The notes beneath the pieces were generated by a model. The model was not told the origin of the DNA, did no database searches, and saw nothing but the letters and a program-made list of their open reading frames with translations. Both the position numbers and the translations under genes were made by a program. Positions 23,485 through 34,345 of a DNA stretch of 64,000 nt are shown in pieces. The first letter of the stretch is position 1; each line of letters opens with the position of its first letter. Location: positions 1,207,676-1,271,675 of the forward strand of contig JAQFVV010000278.1 in the NCBI GenBank assembly GCA_028023455.1. Direction: 5' to 3'. The DNA comes from Epiperipatus broadwayi (taxonomy: Eukaryota > Onychophora > Udeonychophora > Euonychophora > Peripatidae).

Positions 23485-24519
23485 AATGGCATTTTCGGAG
23501 ATAAAATATATTAAAATTTTGACGTTAAATGATAAATAAAGCAAACTTAAATAATTTTGAAATAATAAAACTTGACTGATTTATTTTGCAAATTTAATTT
23601 TTTAAACAAAATTATAAAAATGTATTATTCTATTTAAAACTAATTATTGAGTATATCATTTGCAAAAAAAAAAAGTTAGTTAAATTGTGGCAAAAATAAT
23701 GGGTATATACAAAACAATCAAAAAAAAAAAAAAAACAAGAATCGAAATGTCATTGTTTCAGAAATTTAACTAAGAAAGCAATGTTAATTTGTTAAAACAT
23801 ACTTACTGAAAGTGTTTTGTAATTGTAATTAATTTATTATGCCCAAAATTATTAGATTAAAATATTTGAATAATAAATTGCCTAGACAAGGTCTAGCTAA
23901 ACAAAAACTCAATTGCATGGAGAACTATCTATTGACACACAATAATTGAAACTTACCTTTCAGATTTACCTGACAACTCAATTCTAGAATATATAACTTG
24001 AAGGAGTTGATAAATAACATTTTATATCTTTAAATTCTTTAATAACTTGAAGCTTTATACTTTTATGCTTTTAAGTTTCCAAATATAAGTAAATCCCATG
24101 AGGGAAAATTTTATACAAATAATTTCTTACCTATTTGTATATTGATAAATATTCTATCTGTTTTGTTCAATTAAAATTACTGTGTTGTTTAAACACAAAT
24201 TTCTAAGAATTTTATAGAAAGGCAAATGGGAATAATCAAAGTATTATATGATCATGATTTTAAAACCTAAACCAAAGCTAGCTGCATTGTAATGCCAGTA
24301 ATTTATTGAGAATTAAATGGCCTAAATTAGTGGCTCTTTGTATTTAATTACTTATTATATGCAATCCTACATGTTTGCTGATATTTGGGACCAGGAAAAA
24401 CTTTTAAAATGTTTAATTAGTAAAATATAGTCTCTGGATTTTCATTGTAATAATGTTTATAATGCTTAATTAGGATTGTAGTAAAATAAATGAGAATATC
24501 TACTTTTATATGTTTTTAT
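23485..24519. other. AT-rich stretch, nothing recognised
   Basis: About 1 kb downstream of the LTR element with poly-A runs (near 23,666 and 23,718). No gene or repeat-family copy was recognised. Confidence 0.5.
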
Positions 24520-24940
24520 TAAAGGTCTGCCCACCCCTTGCATATGTATGTATAAATTGATTATTCTCCTATACATGAAGGGTCAGAATGACTAACATCA
24601 ATATGGGTAGGATGACAATCTTGATGCTAATGTGGGCTTTGAACATTCCATAATCAGATTTTCAATGAAATGTATGGCTGAAGAGTTGTGGGTTGGAGTA
24701 GTTTGAAGCCTGTCCATTAAAGTATGAAGATTGGCTATCTTAATATAAAGCTGAGCACTTATTGTACATGTGGGTGGATATGATAATCTGGACCAACTGA
24801 TGAGTGTTGATTTAGCATAAAATATGTATGGTGATTATCTTTTCAACATGTGTGTGATCAGCTGGGTAAGCAATATGAGATGGCTTGGAGAGTTGAGGGT
24901 CATGTGAAAGTCTGACTTTGAATCCCTTATATATATTTTT
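24520..24940 (+). repeat. Family B repeat, full-length, worn hammerhead
   Basis: This is in the orientation in which the hammerhead reads on the plus strand. Landmarks are: aagggtcagaatgac, caatgaaatgtatggctg, cctgtccattaaagtatgaa, tctggaccaactgatgag, atcttttcaacatgtgtgtg and the end gacttgaatccc-like tail. The ribozyme region (about 24,785-24,830) keeps CUGAUGA, but GAAA has become AAAA, so it should be inactive. Confidence 0.75.
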
Positions 24941-26574
24941 ATTATGAAATTTATATATATATAAAACAATATTTTCATAAACCTATAGGTATTGAATTCT
25001 GTTGACTTTATTGTAGTAGTAGAATGATAAATTCTAGAACTTAAGAACCCTAAATCACAAATCAATTTTAGTCAATTCCAGTGTTTATATGTCTTATATA
25101 CACAAATATAATAAAACAATTGATTATAGATATTGATTAATTTTTTTTTAAGTTTCAAATGTGAAAACTTTATTTAAAATTCAATAAAAAAAAATGTTTC
25201 TAAAAATTAATTAAATTGTCTAGTCATTTTATTGATCAATTTTTTAAAGCAAAATATTATTAGTCAAAATAAAGTACTCTATTTTTAAGCATTTATTTTA
25301 TATAGTGCATGTTTATAAATTGTAATACTGTATTTTATTGTATTACTCTATTTTTGTTTAATCAGATTCATCACAAAAATATGTTTTCAAAATTTTAGAA
25401 TTTATGAGAGATAAAAATATTTTAAATGTAATTTTAAATTGTAAAAATTTAACAATGTAGAATTGTTAAAAAAATCCAGTAAAAACGTCAACTTCAAATC
25501 GGCAATTTTTTGTTGTTGCTACTGTATTCATTTTTTCTAATCACTTCCTCAGATTCAACTATTTAAATTATTTAATATTTATGAGAGAAAAAACTATTTA
25601 TATAAAAACATTTTCATAAATTTAAATTGAATACTGATGTCATTGGCATTAACTAAAAAACTATTTCAATTCTGATAAATATATATATATATATATTTCT
25701 AAATTAAAGTTTTAAATTAACACATGGTATAAAAATATTTTTTACTTCAAATTATCTTCATGGCTTATATATTGTAAGTTAAGAAGCAATAAGTAACTAT
25801 CATAAAAGCCAAAGTAAATTTCTTTAATTTTAAGCATAATATTTATTTCAGAGGCATCCAGAAAAGTTTTAGTTAATGAAGTGTTATGAAAATATCTTAT
25901 ATACTATGTAATAAACAATACAATATATTTGTGATTTAATAAAGATTTATATTCTAATATCATCACTAAATAAAAGTGTTGAAAAATAATGTATGCCTGA
26001 AGGCAGAAACTTCTCAAATGCTATCTACCCATATTTTAAGATTTAATAAAGATTAAAAAATAATTTGACTTTTTTATATGGTAATTATTTTTTTTAACTT
26101 TTTAACACTGAAAATACTACTTTAAATTTTTTATGTTGTTTCTTAAAAATAACCTATAAAAGAAACAACAAAGCTAAAAAATAATCTAAAAATCAATATA
26201 TAAAAAATACAAAATTTTAAGTATTTTAAAATATATTAATTTTAAATTTATTCACAAAACATTTAAATTTAAAACTGGTTTATATTCAAAATGTATTTTA
26301 CAGAAAATATTGGAAACAATCAAGGTATAATTGTACTTATCAAATACTCAACAAAGTTTCTAACCTAGTTTATATTACATATAATTAAAGAGATGCCTTT
26401 CCTTGTGAAATAAATAGTTATTATTAATTTGTTTAAATATTTATGTTATTAATAAAGTTTATGAATATGAACAAACAAAAAAAAAGCTTTCTCGAATAGG
26501 TTGATTTATATTCAAATGGTCATGCATATAATTACATGTAAACACTACATAAAAACACATATATATATTTATAA
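24941..26574. other. AT-rich stretch, nothing recognised
   Basis: About 1.6 kb, very A/T-rich, with an (AT)n run at 25,679-25,696. No gene, RNA or repeat-family copy was recognised. Confidence 0.5.
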
Positions 26575-27295
26575 GGAACTTGAACTCAAACTTTCAAGCT
26601 CCCTACACCTATCCTAATCCATCCTATACAACTTAAACCTATGACCACATACATATAAAAAAGATAAATGATAATGAATATATGTATTTCATGTTGAACC
26701 AGCACTCATCTGTGATTCAGATCACCATCTTCCACACATATATACAATCAGTGATCAGTTTATATGAAGATAGAAAATCTTCAAACTTTAATGAACAAAC
26801 TGCAATTTTCTCCACTCTTCAACTCTTCAGCCATCCATTTCATTGAAAATCTGAGGATGGAATGCTCATAGCCCTTGTTGATGTCAATATTGTTTGTATA
26901 CCCATGTTGACCTTAAGTCATTCTGACCCTTCACACAGATTGACTTAAGTCAGCATGAGTATGGTAATAATATTGGCATCAACAAAATCTTTGAAGATTT
27001 CCATCATTGGATTTTTAATGAAATGGATGGCTAAAGAGTTGAAGAGTGAAAAAGATTGAAACTTACCATTAAAGTTTGAAGATTTGCTATCTTAATATAA
27101 ACTGAGCACTGATTGTATATATGGGTGGGAGATGGTAATCTGAGCAAATCAATGAGTTTTGGTTCAGCACAAAATATGTTATTGGAGATCATTTATCTTT
27201 TTCATATGTATGTGATTATTTGTTTAAGTTGCATAAGATGAATTGGGATAGGTGTAGAGAGCATAAAAATTTGAGTTCAAGTCCTTTATAATTAC
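26575..27295. repeat. Two family B copies in inverted orientation (~720-bp palindrome)
   Basis: The left arm, 26,575-26,935, reads cttgaactcaaactttcaag, cagcactcatctgtgattc, taatgaacaaactgcaat and cttaagtcattctgaccctt. The right arm, 26,936-27,295, is its imperfect reverse complement. The two meet at cacacagattgac. Both hammerhead regions are decayed: CAGAUGA on the left-arm minus strand and CAATGA on the right. A transcript across both arms would fold back on itself over hundreds of bases. Confidence 0.75.
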
Positions 27296-27404
27296 TTTAA
27301 CTTTAGTATAGACAAGATATATATATATATATATATATACTTATATATTACAAAGAAATCATGTCCTATGTCACATAACCTAATTTAACAAGCTTGTATT
27401 ACAA

Positions 27405-27570
27405 ATGTTATATATAGAGCTCACAAATAAGCTCTTAAAAAGCTTTGCAGAATCTAATGCTTGAATATCCTAGCACTTCACTGAGCAAGCCAGTATCAGA
27501 AACCGGTCTGGGATGGGGGATATTTTACAAAGCTTCTTAAGAGCTTATTTGCGAGCTCTATATATACATA
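27405..27570. repeat. Inverted repeat, ~38-bp arms
   Basis: The left arm at about 27,411-27,448 (tatatagagctcacaaataa, then gctcttaaaaagctttg) pairs with 27,528-27,566 (caaagcttcttaagagct, then tatttgcgagctctatata). The ~80-bp loop contains a GC-richer patch. The left end with its flank (tgtcacataacctaattt) recurs at 35,476-35,545, so this is the end of a dispersed element. Confidence 0.7.
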
Positions 27571-28185
27571 TATATGTATAATTATTTGATACATTTTTTT
27601 CACAAGCTATTATTAAAAAATATAATTATGATTCTATTGACAATTTTTTTTTATAATTAAAAATAGTTTTACAAAAAAATAATCAATTTTATATAACATA
27701 AAAAATATAGTAAATAAAAATATACATAACAACTCACGTCAATTTATTCTAATGATATATTTATTATACTAATAAAAATGTCCACATGCATTTTTTCTTT
27801 ATATAAAAAGATTTTTTAAAATATATCTTACAAAAATTATAACAAAAAAAAAACAATAAGGTAGAGTTTCATGTTTGACATATCTTAAAATCTATAGAAA
27901 ATTATTTATAAAACGATATAAAACACACTTGCGTTGCGTTTATCACACCCTCCCAAAAAGTTAATAAAATACAAAATTAATAACTCTACACTGTTAAAAT
28001 GGTGCAAAAAAAAAATGAACTTAATACAGCAACAAAAGTTTTTTTTTAAATATATATTGTACCCTTATCTATAGGTCATAATAAGGTAGAATGGTCAATT
28101 GCTAAAAAATTTTGAATTTTAAAATACATTTGTGTAATATATTGATAATTGTATGATCGATTAGATTTTATAGTACAATTTAAGG
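27571..28185. other. AT-rich stretch, nothing recognised
   Basis: About 600 bp of A-rich sequence without recognisable features. Confidence 0.5.
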
Positions 28186-28189
28186 CTGA

Positions 28190-28580
28190 AAATTACCTGG
28201 TATATAAAAGTGTAATGAATTATTTTAAAGAAAGAGTTAAATAAAGCTTAATTATATCCTTGCTTATGGTTGTAAAAGCTGGCCATATAAAATAACACAG
28301 CTATAAATAGTTAAAAATATATTAATAATTCGAGTATGATATTTTAAAACTAATAAATTAAATAAATGCTATATGTAGTGTTATAATTATATTTAATAGT
28401 CAAAATTAATAGAGTATATTTTAAAATAAACTTTAGGATGGTGAGAATTATATTTAGTTCTACAATTTTAAATTATTTTCCAAATTTTTTATAAAATATA
28501 TCAGTTTTGGTAATTTAGACCGAGACGTAAATTAAAAATCATCTGATAAAGTTAGTAATCATGTGACTGTATATTATATA
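28190..28580 (+). pseudogene. Possible LINE 3' coding relic
   Basis: A reading with many stops gives LAYGCKSWP (near 28,260-28,290), like the LTYGCETW block of LINE reverse transcriptases. About 220 bp further a FRPRRK string resembles the R-RGRPR block near the C-terminus. Spacing and order fit an old LINE tail, but only two short motifs support this and it may be chance. Confidence 0.3.
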
Positions 28581-31500
28581 CCTTCACACACACGCTTGTT
28601 AGAATATAATAATAAAGTTTGTGAATTATAAAACTAAATATAGTTGCTATCGATCGTTAAAGTAAAAGTTGAAATATTAAATATTATTTTAATAATTGTT
28701 TTAAAAAAATAAATGACTTTGATAAAACTATAATTGAGTTTAAAAATACTATTCTAAGTAATATTTTAAATCAGTACGTCATAAATGTCTTATTTGAAAA
28801 ATCTAGTCTGTTATAAAACTAAAAAAGTGTAAATTTGTTCGCGCTAAAAAAGTAATTAACCAATCAACGGAGGTATTTTAGCAGACAAAATATAAGAATT
28901 AGATGGAGCGGGAGAAAGTAATGTGTAAGTGAAGGAGGGAGTAACATGTTTTTTTTAGCTGTATAATAATGTAAGCTAGAAAAGTAATATAATTTTAAAA
29001 TTTTGTATTTGTTTTAAAAGTTTTTTAAAATATAATATTTTGAACTACCTTTACATGGAGGGCTAATTTTTTAAAGTTTTCTTACCAGTGATTTTATTCA
29101 AGTTTAGCCAAAACCTTACAGTAAAATGGAAATACTACAGAAAACAGTATATAGAAGTTATGAGAAAGGAAAAATATTTGTAAAGTGCCTTGATACAGCT
29201 TTATTTATGCTCAACCAGAAACTTATTATTGTAACTCAGAGGAATATAATTTGGATGTTATACGGAAAACTTAAAAGAGAAGTTACTTGCCGTCAGGAAA
29301 AATTATGACGCACAAATTTATAAGGCTACTCTGAAGTTATTTTATTCTTCTCTATTAAAAAATTAAGATATGTATATCATAAAGAAAAATTATATAAAAG
29401 TTATAACAGAGAAAGAATGTTTGTCCTTTTTAAAGGAAACATTACAAATATATAGTTACCAGAACTTTAAAAGAAAGGAAAAATTACCGAATAATGATAG
29501 GAAAGAGTCATTATTTTTTAAAAAAGGAAAGAAAAAACTTTATCTAAGAAGAATTAAAATATTATAAAGTGTTCAATATAAAAACGCTTAATAAAGATAG
29601 AGATTAGGAAAATGGAAATTTAAATTACTTAATGAAAATGGATCCATGGAGACAGAAAAATTTACTAAATATTTAAATCAAAGTATTGAGAAGATGCATC
29701 ATAAAAGTCGCGTGGGGAAAATATTAACAGAAAATATTAGAAGAGAATATGTAGACGTTTTCTTTACGGGATTAATTGATATCATAATTAATAATTGTAT
29801 TAAATATTATAAAAAACCAAGGATTGTCATCTATGAATATTTATTAAACAGAGCAATAATTGTTTTGCCTTAAAATTGAACAAGTAGGGAAAGAATATTA
29901 AGTGTCTGCAGAAGAAATAATAAACATTTTTTTTAGCTTTAATATGAACGGTTTTCAAGGAAATTTGATGAAGAAGTACAGTAAATATAGTTTGAAATAT
30001 TTTACTAATTTATTTTAAAATATAAAATGTTATGTGAGATTAGGGAAAACATATAAACATAAATTTAGTAATATTAAAATTTAAATATAATAACTTGATA
30101 AAATTATAAAAATATTGTTTAAAAATAAAGTGTATGGATGGGAATCTTATATCTACAAGGATCAAATGGATGGTGAAGCCTACGGAACGCGATCGAGGAG
30201 ATAAAGGTCATTTTGGTAATTTTGATAGTTATTTATAATGCATAATGTATTTTTTTTAGATCATCTATTGACTAAGAATGGAGTGTGAAAGTTTAAATTA
30301 TATGTACACATTTTATACAACATTTTTAACATATAATGAGATAGGAGTAATTCAGAATATGCATGCAATAATTTATTTAAAGTATATTAATAATATAATT
30401 TAACAGAACAATTGTGTGATTCTTTTGAACTTTCATGTAATAAAGTATTCAGATATTTAAGTAGTTTGTATGATTAAATATACGGAGGAAAGTAGTAAGC
30501 AAGCTGTCTTATAGAACAGTGGAATAGTTTTAAAATAAATGAATTTTATTATTGTTAGTAATGCAGATATGTATTTGTCGATGTACAGTATAGAAAAATC
30601 TTGAGAAATAAGATCGGATAGTGACTTGGAAGTACTAGTGGAGAGGAAACCAAGATGATGTTTTTTTTTAAGAAATAGGAAAAATAAAGGATTTGGATCA
30701 TATTTAGTTTTGTATGATTTCAGTATAGTTAACTAAGCCCTATAACTGAACACATATGGTTTGGACAGTGTTTTGCATATCTTTAAACTTTTTGATGTTA
30801 TAATAAAGCTGAAGAAATAGCTTTAACATCGTTCCTATAATAGAGGTTGGTAGACAGGTAAAGGTCACTCCTCTATAGTGTCTTTTAACTCACTGTGCCA
30901 TGATTGTCAAGATATATGACGAGTAATATTCTAGTTGTATTTTGATCCTATGCATCTGTCTTCGCTATCCTTATTTCGTGAATCTGCATCGGTCAGAAAG
31001 ATATTTTTAAAGAAATAATGAATAAAATAGAACTGAAGATAAGTTATCGTTTATGTAAGAATAGTTTATTTGCTGGAATGTATAGAATTGTGTAACTTTA
31101 AAATTGAAAGTCCAAAATATCATAAAGAGAGAAAGAATCATATAATACATTGTAAAGTTAATTCAGAAATGAATATAAGATTTTGAAAAGAAATCTAAAC
31201 CAAGTATTTTAAAAGTGATAATAAAATTTGAATGAATTTTTTTTAAATAATATTTAGAAAATAAGTATTGCATATTTATTAAGAAAATAGTTAAATAATG
31301 TATAATAAACATATACTTGTGCATAGTATATTAATAGTTGTAATTATATCATCCGAAGTAAGGCTTGAATGAGAATATTAGGATTAATAAACATCGGATA
31401 ATGAACAATAAAAAAAAAAAAACCTAATATCGAATGTAGAACAATGTTTTGACTTTGTAAGATTCCATACAACCAATATGAAGCTAAATTTTGTTATTTT

Positions 31501-33446
31501 GTAGAATTTTATTACAAATGTAAAATTTTGTAAAAATATAATTTTAATAATATTAGGGATGAAAAGTGTTTGTGATAATCATCTAAGAAATGCATTTTGT
31601 AATAAGCTAACCATAATAATAAATCAAGTAAAAATACTGTATTTTCTTAAGTGTTTAAAAATAAGATTTAACTAGGAAAAGTAAATAATATTTTGATTTC
31701 ATTTTATAAACTAATAAACTAAGTTGAGATATGAGAGTAAGGGATATCCAATGTATATAGTGTAAAAATATTGTTAATTTATTTATGTTGTTAATAAACT
31801 TTGTTTTAAATTTGTTCTAAAGTTTTTGTGTCCGAGTTGTTATTTCTCCACATGGATGCATGAAATCACGATACATTTATAATTGAAACAGACATATAAA
31901 TTTTGCACAAAAGGTAAACATAAAAGTGTTATAATAGTTTTGAGAATTTATTGGTATGTTAAAATTAAAAGATCATAATTTTATATTATTTATTGATCAT
32001 AAGTCGGTTGCCACAATATTACATTAAATTATATGCTAATGTTGCCACACTTTCTGTTGTCAGATTATTAAAATACTACCACGTACGTACGTATTTATTT
32101 ATTTTATTTTAGGAAGAAAGTAGATTATATTATATTATTATTGTTATTATTATTTTTATTATTATTAGTTGTTGTGTAGTAGATTATGACATAAAATTCC
32201 CTTTTCATATTTTACTACCGTAATTTTAAATTAGTTAGAATACAATTTCTGAACCTGAGATTTTATTTCATTTTACTTCATTTTATTTAATTGAGCTAGA
32301 TTCTTGTTATAAAGAAGATTAAGATATGATTATTATTTTAATCGTAGTGATGAGAGCTCAGAAAGTCGTAAGAATACTATGAGTTAGTTATTTGGTATAT
32401 AAAAAAAAAGAGGGGATAGTGTTCTTATGCCATTGAGGTAGTATCGTGTGGATAATGTCTCAATGTAGTCTATCTCGTTCCCGGTATTGTCACTCCATGT
32501 CTCATGAAAATAGTAAATATTTGTTAATTCATTTTAAAATTGAACCGTATTTGTATTTTAAAAATTAGAGCTAGTAATCATTTTAATTAATGCTGAATAT
32601 TTCATTTATTTATTTGTTAATAACTGAGCTAGAACCAGTAATATTCGTAATAAACAGTATATTTTTGGGGTGAGAACGCGCGGGGGGAGGTTAGAATATA
32701 TATTTTCTTGTTGTACTGTAGTACAAGAAGAAAAAATTTTAAATAATGACATTAATATTTTTATTAAAAGTGATTATTTAGATTACTGGCTGATATTAAG
32801 CATATAATTTTACGTTTATTTAATATTTATATAAACTGAAATTAATGTTAACTTCAATAGCTCATTGTTTAGCTTTAAAAAACTTCTGAAATATAAATGT
32901 TCATAAAGTATATTATATTTAGTAAGTTTTGTCTTTAAATAAAGCTTTTTAGATCTGAATTACCATTAAAAAATAAGAAGAGTAAAGTTATTTGTTTATC
33001 AGATTTATTATAAATATACCAAAGAAAATAATGGTATATAATATATAAAATAAATCATTTACCAATTAATTTTTACGACAAAATAAACACAAGGTTTTTC
33101 TTTGCTACAAATGATTTTCAAAAATGTGATTAGAAAATAAGATGGTCTAAATGAGATTTCCATATTGGCCTATTCACGTTACATCCTTCTCACCTGTAAA
33201 TGTAAGAAAAAATGTCAAAAGTAGAATTAAATTAATTATTTGATGTTATTTATTTTTTAAATAAAACTGATAGTTTAACTTTATGTATTATTGATATAAT
33301 AAATATTATATCTTTCTTTGTTCTCCAAATACATCATTAGTGACTATTAAAACCTGATTTTAGCAGACATGCAAAAATAGTTTTTTCAAATAAATTAATA
33401 AAATGTGACTGCCTTATCTGTTTTACAATTTTTAACAAGATATATT
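28581..33446. other. Long AT-rich stretch with no recognised gene
   Basis: Nearly 4.9 kb. Three short readings on the plus strand (29,126-29,308; 29,370-29,567; 29,646-29,873) are close together and rich in Lys, Ile and Tyr. They could be pieces of one decayed mobile-element protein, but I recognise no motif. A GC-rich spot (gcgcggggggagg) lies at about 32,680, and a (TTA) run lies near 32,135-32,165. No family A, B or C repeat was found here. Confidence 0.45.
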
Positions 33447-33921
33447 TTATCGATTATTTTAATAATCTCCATACTTTCTCTTTTTTTTTACTCTTCATAT
33501 AAATAAAGATACAATAAAAGACAAATGACCCCAAGATGCATTTCGTGCTGAGCCAGCACTCATCAGTTGGCCCAGGTCACTCGCTCTCATATATATCTTT
33601 ATTAGGAGTACTTATCTACGGGAATTGTCACATCTTTATTTACAACCGCTAAACTTGCTCCACTCACAACCTCGACTTCGTATATTTTTGATAAACGTAA
33701 CTACGTTTATCCTTAATCGTTTATTAAACTAGAGTTTTTCTCTAGCACAGATATAAACTTTAATCCAAGTTAAAGATTATTATATCTGTTTTTTACACAC
33801 ACACACACATACATGGCTTTTCACCTTCCTTCTCGTGTGTGTATTATCTTATCGATTATTTTAATAATCTACACACTTCCTCTTTTTTTTACTCTTCATA
33901 TAAATAAAGATACAATAAAAG
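33447..33921 (-). mobile_element. Retrozyme-like element: ~402-bp unit plus partial second copy
   Basis: A ~74-bp segment at 33,447-33,520 (ttatcgattattttaataat, then actcttcatataaataaaga, then acaataaaag) is repeated at 33,849-33,921. The spacing is 402 bp, so the locus holds one unit and part of the next. Next to the left segment, on the minus strand, is a well-formed hammerhead. The minus-strand copy begins just after where stem I of the ribozyme would end. The unit is rich in perfect hairpins: a 10-bp stem with a 2-base loop near 33,690-33,711, CTAGAG/CTCTAG near 33,730, and a long stem ACAGATATAA/TTATATCTGT at about 33,750-33,792. This fits a compact, structured, non-coding RNA. Tandem units with hammerheads are the defining form of retrozymes. 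Activity is an inference. Confidence 0.75.
33526..33579 (-). ncRNA. Hammerhead ribozyme (type I, short stem III), best-preserved copy
   Basis: On the minus strand: outer stem I UGACC, bulge UGGG, inner stem I CCAA, core CUGAUGA (complement of 33,560-33,566), stem II GUGCUG-GCU-CAGCAC (six perfect pairs), GAAA (complement of 33,541-33,544), very short stem III with UGCA, cleavage triplet AUC (33,535-33,537), then UUGG and GGUCA closing stem I. Every strictly conserved core base is present, and all three helices can form. Cleavage would fall between 33,535 and 33,534. The one- or two-pair stem III is typical of hammerheads in animal repeats, which may work better as dimers. Confidence 0.8.
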
Positions 33922-34030
33922 GCTGACACTTTATTTATCAATATATGAATACCATATCCATTAATTTTCAAAACAGCACATTATATATATAGAAATATAG
34001 AAAAAGATTTATACTGTTTCAAAGCAGCAT
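33922..34030. other. Short spacer
   Basis: About 110 bp between the retrozyme-like element and a SINE, with nothing recognised. Confidence 0.4.
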
Positions 34031-34345
34031 GGAAATCAGGAGGAACTTCATAAATAAGTACATAAAATTTTTATTGCCTTTGACAGGATGGCTCAATTGG
34101 TTAGAGTGTTACCTTAAAATTCAATATTCAAGAATCTAAGGATCCAGGTTGGATTCTCATGCTAGTGCTGCTACTGGTCAAATCAGCAACACCTGAAGAA
34201 GAGAGGAGAATAATACCTCTTGTAACATTATGCATATACTAACCTGGGTGATATTACTAACAGTTCAATATTAAGATAATTTCTTTAAGATCTTCAATGC
34301 TTAATAATAGATAATGGAAAATTTCCAATACATAAATATCACTAA
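34031..34345 (+). mobile_element. tRNA-derived SINE (family E), copy 1
   Basis: It shares a ~315-bp alignment with 62,086-62,415, both starting gaaatcaggaggaac-tcat. TGGCTCAATTGGTTAGAGTG (34,089-34,108) matches an A box, and GGTTGGATTCTCA (34,147-34,159) matches a B box, with tRNA-like spacing. A unique tail follows (atcagcaacacctgaagaag, then gagaggagaataatac). Only the tRNA-like head resembles a known class. The body was not recognised. Confidence 0.65.

Noticed and set aside
29126-29873. Three short plus-strand readings in a row as a broken gene
   Set aside because: Lys/Ile/Tyr-rich, no motif, A/T-driven; kept only as a remark.
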